DNA of 64,000 bases from Burhinus oedicnemus (taxonomy: Eukaryota; Chordata; Aves; Charadriiformes; Burhinidae): the NCBI GenBank assembly GCA_008921705.1, contig VFFE01007500.1, positions 3,933,116 to 3,997,115 of the forward strand, given 5' to 3'. The position numbers and the translations under genes were made by a program. The notes under the pieces are model-generated. The model did not search any database. It worked only from the letters and a program-made list of their open reading frames with translations, and was not told where the DNA came from. Position 1 is the stretch's first letter, and the number at the start of each line of letters is the position of its first letter. Of this stretch, positions 12,401-27,400 are shown piece by piece.

Positions 12401-15400
12401 TCAGTTTGGACTAACTATCCAAGTAGCTTACCGGGCACACCGAAGGCTCTGCAACTCCATCTCCATTACTTTTATGTCATAACCACATCCACCAGTGGAA
12501 CTGCTGACACACTTCAAAGATGGGGAGGATTAACAGAACTTGCCCACAGACGGCTGGGCATTCCCCAAGTCTGAGACCACCTCCCTCAGCATATTGCAAG
12601 ATCAAGCTTCAAACCACTAAAATGGCAGACAACTGAAAATGCAATTCACACAGAGCTAATTCTGCTATCAGTGCACACTCTGCTGTTCAGTTGAACTGGA
12701 ACCAGCTCCAGCCTTAATCAGTCACATCTTTCATTGAAGGAGAGCTGGTATATGCTTAATACAGTCTGCATGAAATATTGCAGCTATGCCAATTACTATA
12801 AATTTTCAGCCATATTTTTTCATTACTTTCATAGACTTGCATAACTAATCAGTTGCTAATGAAGCTAAGCTAACCTTCCTTCAGAAAAATACCTTTTAAA
12901 ATATTTCACAAGGCTAAACAACTGTGATGACTTACCAGAAAAGTCACACACATGACTTCCTATATCACAACCTCCCTCAGACTAAACCACCTTCTTTTCT
13001 TTTAGGATATGCAGTATATTTGGATCTACCCTGTCGAGGTTATCTGACACAGTAGTAGTCATCCAAGCAGTAACTCAATATTCACTCCTACTGTTCTAAA
13101 GACTTTCTGAAATATGTTTGCTTAGGGGATTTCCTCGTTATAGCACAGAAACTGAAAATAAATAAAAAAAACCAACTGAAGTTGCCAAACAAAATAAGGG
13201 CCCAATATACCAAGCTAACTCCATGCATTGAGAGGTCAGAAGAAGAAAAGTACACCAAAAAAAAAAAAGTAAGTCCTTTAAAATCTAACCTATTGGTAAA
13301 GTGGCCCCAGTTTATGTGGTATTAGGTGCTTTGTAGATGAGTTCCCCAGAAACTAGCCTTTTAATGGGCACATGTCTGGGAGTAACTGAGAGGGAAGGAG
13401 TGGGTACAAGGCTGGAGCCTCTCTCCGTCTGCAAGAGGTAAATGAAGGATTTCCTCCATCGCTTGCTACCCCTGTCCCAGTTACAACAGCTGCCTAGTTG
13501 CTGCAGCTGTTGACGGGGTGGAAATGTGCCAGAGTAGTTATGAGAAAGATACCAAAGGACTAATGTTTAGCATTGGAAGTTTGTGAAGAAAATTGCAAAG
13601 TTTGGGCCTTGTAGAAAGAAGGAAAAACTTGGGTCTCCAGACCTCCCTCTGTAAAATACATAATGCAGTTGCCAGCTCCCAGCTCTGAAAGGCAACACCT
13701 GGTGATGGCAAATGAGCAGCAGGCAGGTTCCAAAGGAGGCCATTAAGTCAGGAGTAAACCTGACAGTTTCCCACACAGCCGTTGTAGCTCAGAGCCTGTC
13801 AAATACAGCCCCACAGGGAACCAAAACAGAAGAGAGGTCTGCAGAATGGGATGTTACAGCGATCACTGTGATGGTCTGCAAACTTTTCAGACCAGCAAAA
13901 CCGCTTCCAAACTCTTATGTGCCCACAATAGTGTAAAACTGAATCAAAAACTTTATAGTACTGGGAATGACTTATAATGCTTAAGATCGTTCTGCTGCTC
14001 TCAACTGTAAGGGCTCACAACGGCTTTGCAGATCACAGTGTGGGAACTCCAGGTCCTCACTCTGGAGAACATGGCGTGCACTTATTTCCCAGGCATGAGG
14101 GCATGAGAAATTAAGATGCTGAACTGATGTTATTCTAAGAATTTAAGCCAAAACCTTAAAGCAGTAAGTCACCTTTTATTCTTTCCAAAGAGGGAAAGGA
14201 ATACCAGGTTAATGTTTGATCCACAACACTTCTTTTCTCCAGCTGAAAAGCCATGCGGAGGTGCACCAGAGGGCTACTCATGTTTGCTGCTCTTCCCTGC
14301 AACAGGCTTGGGGAAAAGGGGAGCTTGTCACATACCTTCTGACCACTGCACGGAACAGGGAAAGGCTATGACTTTAGAGACTTTTGACCAGGAGATGGGA
14401 ATGTAGTCCTTCCCCTCCCCACAAGAGTTTGCCAAAAGCAGCTGCAAATAACCACACTCATCCTGGATAGCATCCCAAGAGCTGGGTAACCACAAAGTTA
14501 ATGAGAGAAAATACACAAGAAAACAGGCATTCCTTTCTGCAGTCCTGAGAGGGCTCTTTCACTGATTACTTCACAAGGGAGAGTGGCCAAACATTCCCAG
14601 CCAGGTCTACAATATAAAACCACACAAGTTCATCACGTGGTCTTCCCAGAGGCAGATCTGGATTTTCCACAGCAAGCGCTTACCTAAGCCACAGCCGACT
14701 GAATGAAGAACCAAGTTTTGATCTCATAGCATAACTCGCAGATCTGCAGCAAAGAGCTCTCCTATATATTCTTCCTCTTATCACTACGCAAGACTCCTAC
14801 TGAAATCTACTCAGAAAAGACCCACCAGAGTATCCAACCCAATTCCCATCACAGATGCCACTCTCATGTTGAGGGGGGGATACAGATTTAAAGAAACCTG
14901 ATGCATTTCCTAGAGACATTCTCTGCTGACATCTTAAAAAAATTTTTGCCCAGAATATTTAAAAAAAAAGCTTAAAAAAAATCTTTACTGTAAACTATGA
15001 CTTATTATCAGTTTTGTAAATCTGTACACAACAGGTGGACTTAGCAAAGATTCCCCAACACAGGTCAGCAGAGGTTCAGATGAGTGCAAGGTCCTGCATG
15101 TGGGTCAGGGCAATCCCATGCACAAACACAGACTGGGCAGAGAATGGATTGAGAGCAGCCATGAGGAAAAGGACTTGGCGGTGTTGGTTCATGAGAAGCC
15201 CAACATGAGCTGGCAATGTGCACTCGCAGCCCAGAAGGCCAACCACATCCTGAGTCCCATCAAAAGAAGTGTGGCCAGGAGGTCAACGAGGTGATTCTGC
15301 CCCTCTACTCCGCTCTCGTGAGACCCCATCTGGAATACTGTGTGTCCAGCTCTGGAGCCCCCAACAGAAGAAGGACATGGACCTGTTGGAGCGGGTCCAG

Positions 15401-18400
15401 AGGAGAGCCACAAAGATGATCAGAGGGTTAGAGCACCTCTGCTCTGAGGACAGGCTGAGAGAGTTGGGGTTGTTCAGCCTGGAGAAGAGAAGACTCCAGG
15501 GAAACCTTACAGCAGCCTTCCAGTACTTAAAGGGAGCATACAAGAAAGCTGGAGAGGGACTTTTTACAAGGGCATGTAGTGATAGGTCGAGCGGTAATGG
15601 CTTCAAATTGGAAGAGGGTAGATTTAGATTAGATCTCAGGAAGAAATTTTTCACTGTGAGGGTGGTGAGGCACTGGAACAGGTTGCTCACAGAAGTTGTG
15701 GAGGCCCCATCCCTGGAAGTGTTCAAGGCCAGGCTGGATGGGGCTTTGAGCAACCTGGTCTAGTGGGAGGTGTCCTTGCCCAAGGCAGGAGGGTTGGAAC
15801 TAGAAGATCTTCAAGGTCCCTTCCAACCCAAACCATTTTATGATTCTATGATTCTGTGAACATGGCAACATTTCAGATTCCAGACCATATAATTTGGTAA
15901 CACTTTCCAGTTAGACATAAAAGCTAATAGTCCCAACCACTGTTAAAAAAATATTTTTTTTCTGAACATAATCCATTATGATTTATGCCAGTAGCAAAGA
16001 AATCATGTGTCTTCTGGAAACTTTCTGCCTTCACCCTCTTGTACATTCACTATTTCCACTTACATTGTCACCTTCACTCCTCAGTTTCCAGAACGGCTGG
16101 ATATAAAACCAGGATCCCTCGTTCCCTGCAGCATCCAGAGACACCCGCATAGCATTCTTCTCTAGCAGAGCCGGCAATCTCTTATTGACTGTGAGGTACT
16201 TGTTACTTTTTATGTGCAGTAGCTGTGAACAAATGATAATTTTAAAAAAATAATATAGCTTTTGCTTTTCCTCCTTTCAGTCAAAGAGGAGACACTAGCT
16301 TTCACACTGTAGGGATTTTTCATAACATACATAAAGGCAAAATAAAAGTATACTGCAGCTGAAGAAAACAGATGGTATATCTCAGATTGAGAGAAATGTG
16401 TCAGCGATCAATTTTACAGCATATACTACACAGGTAGGGCAAGGGTCCATTAATAGTGTTACCTTCAGGAATTTCATCCATTACAGGAAAGTTGTACTGC
16501 ACTTAAGAACATAACTTCTCTCTCATTTATATGTCATGAAGTACAAATGACTTCAGTGATTTAAAAGGCACTGCACAGCACCTCTAAAATATGATTTTGA
16601 AATCAATCTTGAAAATAAAAGATACATATTTACATTCAGATACTAAACTGCAGCAACAAAAATCACACATAAAATTTATATTATGACATATTATTTAAAC
16701 ATGAATATGCAGCACTTCTGGTAGGCTTTAAAACAGACAGAAAAACACAATATTGTAAACTTCACCAAGTTCTATTTACCTGACCTTTGACAATCCAGAT
16801 TACAGTGGTTAGTTTCACTTTCACCATAACCTTGACATGAAACAACTGTTTCCTTGCAGGTCTGAGAGAGGGCAGATATATTTCAATAGCTTTACCTGTA
16901 TGACATTGCTATATTTTACAATTTCTCCCAACAGCTTTCTGTTCTCGCTTTCGTTCTGCTTTTGTTCCAGTTCTGCTGCATGCTGCAAAAGAATGATTAT
17001 TTCGTTAAAGTTTACAAAATCAACACCTGTATTCAGCTACTGGAACAAATAGTGTGAAAAGGAAATGGTATCACATTTAAAACGCTTCCTCCAACATGCA
17101 AGCATTACTGCACTGAAAATATTGGCACCCAAATCCTGCTGCAGTGTGATTTTCTGAACTATTATCACCCAGACCCTGTGTAATGATTCCAGTTTTTTAT
17201 TACCCAGGATAGAAACTCAGTCACAGTTTATGGATCAGACCTGAGATGCATGCTATTTTAAAAAATTTCAAGCACAAAAAGTAATTCCAGGTGCTTTATT
17301 TCATCCTGAAGAAGGAAAAAGAAGGGCCTATGATTAGCTTCTCCCTGTCACCATTCCCTTTACTTGTTGGGTTTTTAATGGCATACAAATACACAGACTT
17401 TATACACAACAAAACTAGTAGGTCACACATGGCAAAATGTAGGCTAAGCACAATAGTCTGGGTCAAACACAGCCACAGAACAAACTCTCAGCTCCTAGCT
17501 CTAATTGCTGTGTAGCTAGCTCTAGCCACACACCGTGGACCTTCCTTGCTGTTTTTAACTGGAAGCACTGGCAGCCTCTCCACTGCACAATAAACTATCA
17601 ACCAGGTTTGATATGACCTTGCTTTCGCTTAGTCTTATGGCTTCATTTATAACATCAGCCCAGCTCTTTTTCAGGGACAAAGGAGTTGCTCCATCCACAC
17701 TGTATTTGATGCAAAATAGCATCTGCCCAATGGTTCAGAGAAGAATCACCTAGATTGAGAGCAAAGACAACTGCAAATCTGAGGAACTTCCAGACTAAAG
17801 CACTGAAAACATCTCTTTGTCCATCCTTCTCCTGGATGGACTTCTAAACTAATAGCCTAACTACTGGAAAGGACTTAAATAATAGTATGATTTAAACCAG
17901 GGCCCACTCTTGATTTTAACAACTCCATTTTTACTTTATAAACCTGCTGAAAGCAGTATTTTGCTTATAGCAAAGGCACAACCCCCAGCCCAAAGTAAGA
18001 TAAAAACCAAGGCAGGGGCAATAAATGCCAGTCAGGAGGCAAGGGAGCTAAGGAGAATATAAAGTTACTAAGGTGGCAGAATAATACCCATCACGGTGGT
18101 TCCCAAGGCATTTGTTATTATTCTTTCTCATTCTATTGTAATTCTACAGCCTGCAGATTGAGATAAGATTACAAATACAGATGTCTCTTACTTGAAGTTT
18201 CTTCAGCAGTGCTGCTTCTGTATGGTTTCCTTGCTTGGCTTGCTTGGCTTTCCAATACTGCTTCTGGGCTGAATATCGGTTCATAGGACACACCTTGAAA
18301 AGGCAGTCTGTGGAAAATTCAAAGAAATACTCATAAGTAATGCTGAAAGACACTTCCTTCATTTGTAAGTATGCTTTGGTTGGTTTTCTTTTTCCAGAAA

Positions 18401-21400
18401 TGCCTAGATACCAGTGTTTAAACATAGTTGCCAAAGAGATGGATGGCAGTGATACCATAAACAGGGTGGCAGAAATCTGAGCTGAACCTAAAGCCTTCGA
18501 TGACCCACACGTGCCCACTCCACTCAGCTCTGTAAGAGTCCCAGGCTGTGAGCCTGCCAGAGGCAAAACTTCCTGCTGCTTTATTAGGGCTCTTTGCTGC
18601 TGCACATTACAGATGTGCTGTTTGAAGAGACGTGAAACCTTGAAAAAACAGTCCTGCTTTCTGTATGCCATACATCTGGCTGCCCTGCTCCTTCTGGGAC
18701 TGCTGAAACAAAGGACTGCACGGGCATTCAGCTGCAAGCCACCAAGGAGGTCAATGTGGTTTATGTGCGCCTTCTCTAAGATTGATTAAAAAACCTAAGG
18801 GTAAAAACAACAAAGCGACACAAACCGAACGCTACCGCCATCCAACAGACCAGGCAAAAAACAGGTAAGGAGGGAGGGAAGGCCGCCTGAGAGGAATCGT
18901 CCAAGTGGGGCGGCTGCGCAGAGGACGACCAGAAGAGGAGGTACACCCTGAGGGGACTGCAGCCAACAAGGGAGCCGCCAAGTAAGAAAAGAGGAGCAGT
19001 AAAGGAAAGCGAGTCACAACGCACCAGCCCCCATCCCCTCCCCATCGCCTCCCCCACATGCAGCGAGGGGGCTGGGGACCAGGAAGGGGGAGATGTGTCT
19101 GGAGGGAAGCCAAGGGGTGCTTCCCTAAGCACTTCTTCAATTCTTCATCTTAATTTCCCAATATCAAAATCAATAATTGAAAGTTAACGTTATTGGGCAA
19201 TAAACTAAATTTTGTGAAAATCCCTGACTCAAGACTTTTTGGGGTTTTTTGGGCCAGTGACAGTCCTATAGACTGGAAATACAGGCTCATGATTCATCCA
19301 AATCCAATTGCTTTTAGAGTGATAAATTACACCTAGTCTTGCATGGTCCCAATCATCAACTGCTCTAAAAGCTAGGCTTGAAAGACATTTTACTTGGCAA
19401 ATGTTGGTAATTGTCCTTTCACACCCCACGTGCATCAACTGGCAAGATGAAGGGACAGGAAAGTATTAATTAGCAATCAGAGTTTTGCTGTGAGACTCGT
19501 AAGATCAAACAGGACTGCATGTGTATGATAGTGTGAAACACCTTCCCAGCGCGGGTTGCAATTTATAGATGTCAAAGGAAGGTCTGTCCCAAACTATTAG
19601 CCCTCCATATTTAATTGTCACAGATGGCCAAGCCCTCTCTGAGGACTAAGCCACTCCCAGAGGAGAATTACCTTTGAAGAATTTCCTCCCTGCTCCATGT
19701 CAGAGTCTCAGGAAGGTAGAAACGGGAGGAAAGCACCTATTCCTACCTGATTCCCAGCCACCCAACTGCGGCACAAGGTAGAGCCAGGTAATAGCAGCAA
19801 TGTATCTTACTTAGAAGAGGTTTTGCCCCAGAGCTGGATTAAGAATAAAAAAGTTCCTCTTCTGATCCCCCAAGCACATCTTGCAGATGCTGACACGCCA
19901 GCTTGGCCAGAATCAGCAACGTCACTTCTCTGCTGGTCATCAGGCAACTTGCCCACAAAGAAGAGACTCTGCAACACTACGGGAAAGCCACATTGCATAG
20001 AGTATGGCACAGACAGTGCTCCTCACACAAACACAGCAAAAAAAGAAAAAAAGAGGAGAACAAACATGCTAGCTCCATGTGAGCAACATGAAGTGCTTAT
20101 TTACCACCACACTCAACACAGTTAATGGCACACACATCACATAGCACAGAATAATTTGAAAACAGTCCTCTCTACCCTCAGCTCTCCTACTGCCTTCTCC
20201 GAAGAGAGTCCCTTTCCAACAGCACTGTATAGTCACCCTTACTTCTGTTATCGAAGGTGCTTCAATATGAAATAGCGCCTGCAATATCAACACTAAGTAC
20301 ACGTTCCAGTTACACACTGGATCAATGTGTAGGTGACCCCGTTGAATTTACCAACCTTGCATGTCATTTTTAAATACAGTGTAGTCTCATCACTCATCCA
20401 TTACTGTCACAAAAACATCAGCAGGGGAAGCTATAGGGAACTATCCTGAAATCATGGTCTGGGTTTTTAACCACTGAGTCAGGTCAGCAGCAAACAGAGT
20501 AAGTTTAACATCTGCAGTTACTAACTACCTAGGACTTGTTGCAGCTCTCCAATCCACAACAGCACATATGGGAAGTCCCTGTCTATCATACATGTGATGA
20601 GAAAAGTTTCCTAACTGTTCCACCCTTATGAGCAGAAATTCAGGTGTCAAACTCACAATCTCTCTGCAGAAGATGCTAGATACCAAGGCAGATCCTGTTC
20701 TCATTTTCAACACTGTCAATCCAATGGAATTACTCTTTCACTCAGGGAGGAAGAGGGGGAGATGTAGTTCCTCTGAGATATATTCTCCACATATCCTCCA
20801 ACATACCCATCTCTTCACAGTCTGTGGGGAATTACTGAAACCATGTTACAGCTGGAAATACTGCTTGTAACACAACAGGAGAGGGAAAGGAACTTTGTTG
20901 GTGATATGGATGTTGGGACTGAGTGCACCCTCAGCAAGTTTGCCGACGACACCACGCTATGTGGAGCAGTCGACACACTGGAGGGAAGGGATTCCATCCA
21001 GAGGGACCTGGACAGGCTTGAGAGGTGGGCCCATGCCAACCTCAGGAAGTTCAATAAAGCACGTGGGTCGGGGCAATCCCACACACAAATACAGGCTGAG
21101 CAAAGAATGGATTGAGAGCAGCCCTGAGGAGAAGGACTTGGGTGTTTTGGTAGATGAGAAGCTCAACATGAGCTGGCAATGTGTGCTTGCAGCCCAGAAA
21201 GCCAACCACATCCTGGCCAGGAAGTCAAGGGAGGTGATTCTGCTCCCCTACTCCGCTCCCGTGAGAGCTCACCTGGAATACTCTGTGTCCAGCTCTGGAG
21301 CCCCCAACAGAAGAAGGACATGGACCTGTTGGAGCGGGTCCAGAGGAGAGCCACAAAGATGATCAGAGGGTTAGAGCACCTCTGCTCTGAGGACAGGCTG

Positions 21401-24400
21401 AGAGAGTTGGGGTTGTTCAGCCTGGACAAGAGAAGACTCCAGGGAGACCTTACAGCAGCCTTCCAGTACTTAAAGGGAGCATACAAGAAAGCTGGAGAGT
21501 TTTACAAGGGCGTGTAGTGATAGGTCGAGGGGTAATGGCTTCAAATTGGAAGAGGGTAGATCTAGATTAGATCTCAGGAAGAAATTTTTCACTGTGAGGG
21601 TGGTGAGGCACTGGAATAGGTTGCCCAGGGAAATTGTGGAGGCCCCATCCCTGGAAGTGTTCAAGGCCGGGTTGGATGAGGCTCTGAGCAGTCAGGTCTA
21701 GCAGGAGGTGTCCTTGCCCAGGCCAGGGGGATTGAAACTAGATGATCTTCAAGGTCCCTTCCAACCTAAACCATTCTATGAAATCTAGTGTGAAGACAGG
21801 CCCTGCCTTTCCTAAGTAAAGATGAAGTCTCATTACCTAAAATAAAACAGGCAGCACTCTCAACTACAATCAGGTCCAGCTAAGCACAGCTATCTGATGT
21901 TAGTGCTGCCAAAACCACTCAAGTAGGACTGTGCCACGCGTTCCTCCCACCGCCTGCGCCCCCAGAGCCAGCGGTTTGTGACAGTGCTGGCTCTCAAGCC
22001 ACGAACTAAGCTGCAACGCTTTTATTTCTCCAAATTTGCCATGCAGCCTCTCATACATAGCCCATCATTATACCAAGCTTTTCATTGCATTGCCTCTTTC
22101 CTTCATAGCAATTGATTTTCCTCTACTATTCGTAGCGGCAAAGCTTGTTCATACAAAAACACCGCCAGCGGTAGAACTTTCCTTGGCACTGACCCAAAGT
22201 GCTCACCGATCTGCTCCCTAATCACAGCCCTGAGTTGCTGTTCCTAGGAGAAAGTGTTACAAATCTTTATCAAAGCAAACCCAGCCACCTTGCAAAGGTG
22301 TTTACTTTCGTTTCAGAAGGGAACATTTACAATGAGAACTATATCATAAAACCCAGAGTACAAAACTCCCACATAACTTTTACAATATCCTGGACACCAA
22401 GAGGGGGGGAAAAATCCACCCCCCAATTACAAAACGCTGTGTCCTGTTAAATCCTACCGTGTGTTGTAGAAGATTTTACTCTGAGTATTGAGATTTCAGC
22501 TCATAAAACAGAAAGTCCACTATTATTTTCTGTAACAATCTATAATTAACGTGCCTTCTCAGAAGACTTCATGAAACACTTATTTCTTTGAAGTAACAAT
22601 ACCTTCTTTTTATAGGACCAGACTTCATTTCTCAGTCACTCCCCACACATCCTGCTACTTGAGTAAACACACCGCTTCCCATCCTCGTGCAGACTCTCAA
22701 AGCACAGTGCTTCCACACTGCAGAGAAATGCAAGATGCACACGGATGCGCAGTCACTATTGTGTGGGTCTGCCTCCCAAAGGTGGGTCATTTTTTCCTCA
22801 CGATAGTTCTCAAAGAAAAGAAAATGTCAAGCAGACGCTAGATAACCTCAGCCACCACACAGCTCCACCTGTAGCCATGCTGTGCAACACAGCTCTCCTG
22901 ACTTCCAGTCTAGTGCTTTAGAAGTTGAACTACCAAGAACTTTTTCACAATCACTATTATTTCAATTCTATTTTCCTCAATTTAGAGAGTAAAAAAAAAA
23001 AAATCATATTCTTTGTTTCCAGACAAGCTTTTCACTATTTTTTTTCTTTTTTAAGATTCCAGATACATTAAAAATAGGTCATCTCATTTTTTTCTGTTTC
23101 TTTTCTAGCTACTTTTATTAGAATAACAATAGGATACTATATAAATTCAAGCTTTGTGGTCCTAAACATTGGGGGGTGGGGGGCAAAAAAAAAGCAGTGC
23201 CTGCCCTAGAGAAGCTATAGTTTAAATATGAGGCATAAGATTATAAAGCAACTTTCCAGCACACACAGTAGATCAAAAGCTCAGCCCTCCTGGAGGTCAG
23301 TCTAGCAACCCACTCATGAGACAGACCGTCTCTTCTAACTTCTCCAGACATTCTCGGATAGTCCTAGTTCCTAACTCATTACTTTATGGAGTTTTACATA
23401 AATGTTCCTCTTCCTGAGGACACTAATTAAGTAGGCACTATCAAACGTAAACAAATAGCTTTAAAGCATCAGCCAGTTTCACTTACTAAACTTTCATTCA
23501 TTTAACTTCTGCAGTTCCATCAATTTTCTCATACCCACAAAATCTTCCTGGCAAAATTTCAATTACTCGTGCACGAAGTGAAGATGGAGAAAATGAGAAA
23601 CATTGCCCACCCCAGCCCACACACAGATTTTTTAAAACAATAAAAATCACTTCAAGTTTTCTTTACAAAATGGAAAAAAGGAGGAAGCTCTCCCTGGTCA
23701 CACTGCAGGCTTAACCTCCTACACTACACCTTGGCTTATTAGAAAGTGAGAAAATATGACAAATTGTCAGTACTGAGACACATATCAATTACTTATTTTA
23801 TGGGGAAAAAAAATGACATTTATTAATCAGAACAACCAAAAGATGGAAAGCAGCAACTCAGGAAGTCTGAAAAGGAAAATAACTAACATTATGCCTTTTA
23901 AATGTTTCTTGATGTTGCATAAAGATGGCTTAGAACAGTATTTGTCAGATGCTTTCTTTCCCCACTCCACCCCACCCTTTTTTTATTTTAAGTGTTAGAA
24001 ATTCAACTCTTGCCCATCATGGAAGATTTCCATGATTTGCAGAACTACACAAATTATCACATGGCTTTACTTAAACCAACAGGCTGACAAACGGGTAAGT
24101 GGAAGTGAGAGGGCTATTAAACCACAATGTGTGTAAGTCTATGTGTTTTGAAAAAAATCCAGAAAGGTAAAAAAGAGATCAATTGAGAATGGAAAGGGAG
24201 GAATGTGAGGGAGCAAGGAGTAGGGCAATGAAGAGGAGGACAACAGAAAAAGCGATCAAGAGTCTGAAAAGAAAATTAAACCAATTATGGAACTGAGAGA
24301 AACAAGAAGAAAACACAAGGACAAACCAAAACAATGTAGAAGGCAAGTAAAAAGGAAAATGGCAGAGGAAAGGGTAGGAGGATGACAGGAGGCAGCACAG

Positions 24401-27400
24401 AGGAACGTAATGGAAGGGAGAGAAGAAGAAAGAGCAATATCAGAAAAAGCTTAGAACAGACTAAAAATTGAGAGAAAGGCAAGAGCAGGGTATCTAGGAA
24501 CTCAAACATCACTTTCATTGCAGATGCCTCAAGAAAAAGGGGTACAAAACGCAGGGAAGTTTAAATCAGTTTAAGAACTTAGGTCACTTTACATTTAAAA
24601 TAGAAGACAGACTTGTGCTCCTCTTTCAGAGTTGCTAAATTTGACCAACAAGCAGGTCTTATCTGTGCTCTTCTACACCTTGGAAGCGGCAAGTGTTTCC
24701 CACTAGAGATAACAGCATCAAGCTGAAGTGTGTTTAAGGTCACAGTCTAAGGAAACTCAGAGTTCTGTTGTTCATGATGCGACTTTTCTTCAGAGGCACA
24801 GGACTTCTGGCACACATTGTCCTTCCTAATCTCTGTGAACCTGGCCCTGCAGCAGGGTAAGCATTTCCATCACAACACTAAGTGCTTTAGCTCTCACTAG
24901 CTTCAGTTAGAATTAGGACAAGAAGCACCTGGCTTGATCAGTCCCTTAAATTCAACTGCAAAATAGTAAATGTGTTTGTTTTTTTTTTTTTTCAACAGAC
25001 TTCAGGAAACACATGTGGGACCAAATTCTGGCCTCCTTTGCACTGACGCAAATCTGGATATGCAGACTGACCAACACAGAGCCATTCCAGGTTCGTGTCA
25101 GTGTGACTGAAGGGGAAATCTGGACCACAGCTTCTTTGTATGGAGACAAAATTAAAACAACCACAGCTTTCCTTAGCTTAACAATACTCCGTTTTGTAGG
25201 ATGTTCTGAAACAACTAGAATAGCTACCACCCACTCAAAAATAAAAAGAAAGTAAACACATAACAAAAACGAAACTGCTATTTTGAGACACCTCTTTACG
25301 TAGGCTTTCAGTTCAGGCCAACAGCTCAGTACCTAAATTTGATCTCTGAATGAACTCTACAGAGTTGTACAATACTTGTGTCCAGGAGGGATACAAGTAG
25401 CTAGAAAACACAATCCCCCCCTCCTTTTTTATTTCCTGTTGGGGAACGGATTGATAAAATATTACCAAAAAAGAGCAAACATAGTCCTCTGATGTTAATT
25501 TTCAGAGTCAGTCCTCGGAATCTAAACATCTTGTTAGAAACATGCCTTTCTCATACTTCTTTGACTCTCAGGTCGTGCTCTAACCTCAAATCAACGCCAG
25601 TTCAGCTATCAGCGATAAAAACATCGTAAACCATACAGACAGCAGTTCCTACTACTAAAGAGGCCCTACTCTTCCTGCTGTTAGATGCTATTTTTAGTTC
25701 CTTATGTCTAATCATTCAATTAATCATTCATGCCTAAGTCATCTTTTTATGTCAAGAACCTACTTAAAGTAGTTTTTGTTTGTTTTATTAACTTTGCCGG
25801 TTTAATTGAATGCTATTTCCCAGAAGATTCTTCAGAGGAAAAATATGGGTTTTGCTTATGTTTCTTGGTTATAGGAACAACATTCAGCAACTCTTTTGCC
25901 TCAGCGCTCAGAGCTAAGAAATTTAGCAAAGTATGGCAGAGATGTGCTTTGGGTTGCTCTTGTAATACAGACACCTCTACGGTACACCAGGCACTAAATC
26001 CCAATTAGAGAGCAAGTTTCTGCTGTGTTCTCAGCAAAACCACTGCTATTCCCACACTTTGTCACAATTTGACTTGCAAGATGAAGGAAAAAACAACCAA
26101 ATGATGGCTTTATCTTTGCTGCAGCCATTCCCCTGAATGCCACTTGATTACATACACCTGAAGCAACGTGAAAACACTACTAGATGCAGCCCCTAACAAT
26201 ACAGCCATGATGTTATAAGCATGGTGGGTTGCATCAATTAAGGTGACAAAACTCACTTTTCGCTAATTTAGCTTCTCCTACAGATGTTGCAGTTCATCCA
26301 AATTTGCATGCTACCCATAGCTAAGCAAGTCACTTCAAAATTAAGTCAGATATGGGTGCACCCTCAACCAGAAAGAGGTAAGGAGTGACAGGAAGAGAGG
26401 CTGTTGGAGCCAAAGGGAGCTAAGAGCCAGCAGCGAGGAGGAGGAGGAGGAGAAGGAAAGTAGCTAGTAACAAGTTTTGCGGCAGGGAGGGAAAGGGAGA
26501 AGAGGGGATGCCCAAGAAGTGGAGGACCTGAGTTAGAGGAAAGGTTAGATGCTGTAGGGAAGAGCGAACAGAAGCAACTAGAGATAAAGGGATGTGTTAC
26601 GCAAGCAACAGACAGAGGTTGCAATAGGGAACAGAGCCAAAACTGTCTACAACTAATAGAAAACATTCCCCTGCAGAAGCTGGGATGTAACTCAGGAGTA
26701 CAGTCCTCGCGTGCCCCCAGCAGCAGAAAACAGCTGTATGTCTTGTCTGAGTCTCATCCCTTTCTGACATCTGATCTACGTACACATGTACTACTGCCAC
26801 CACTGATGGCATGCCATTAGCACTGAGAGTTCAATAACCTTGCACCCTGGAACAAAGTGCCCAGACCTTCTTGATGCTGTTGAAATCACTTTTTTTTTCC
26901 CCCCTTGAAAAACTCAACACTATCAACTTTTTCCTTCTTTGCCTTTTCAAGTTAGGAAAGAACATCACAACTGTGATAAAAGAACTCTACTATACTGAAC
27001 TTATAAAATCAAGCCCTCAAACATTAGACAATGAAAAAACTAAGGTTGTCTTTTTAACTTCTGTTCAGCTCCTTGATTGTAGGCGTTTGGATGTATTCTG
27101 CAATTATACTATCACGTGCAAATTTTTTCCAGTGACCCCTGTCTCTAGGAACCTGGATACGTTCTACTTTGGGAACGTATGAGGGTGATGAAGTGACAGA
27201 AATACTGTCCAAAGAATCCTTACCTGAAATTTTGTGCAACCTGGAAGCTGTGAAATAAACATGTATTTGCAGTCAGCGAGAGGATGAAATCACAGTTAGG
27301 TAGCCTGAAAGCCACACTGGAGAACTAGACGCTATCCCCATCTCTGCCATAAAGTTATTCCATGACGTCACACAAGTGACTGAAATTTATTACTACTAGT

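Larger units (their letters stand above)
9649..16063 (-). other. ITPR2: ITPR2 intron 5 (6.4 kb)
   Basis: Donor GTAAGT to acceptor CTTCCAG. It holds CR1 copy 1 at 15076-15858, about 200 bp downstream of exon 5 in the sense direction, and a 12-bp tandem duplication near the acceptor. The stretch 9690-15075 has no recognised gene or repeat. Confidence 0.9.

Noticed and set aside
15283..15753. 156-codon minus-strand open frame
   Set aside because: It is the antisense of the CR1 copy 1 coding strand, not a gene.
18144..18737. 197-codon minus-strand open frame that includes exon 3
   Set aside because: Only 18192-18307 matches ITPR2; the acceptor at TTCCACAG and the phase with exon 2 show that the rest is intron.
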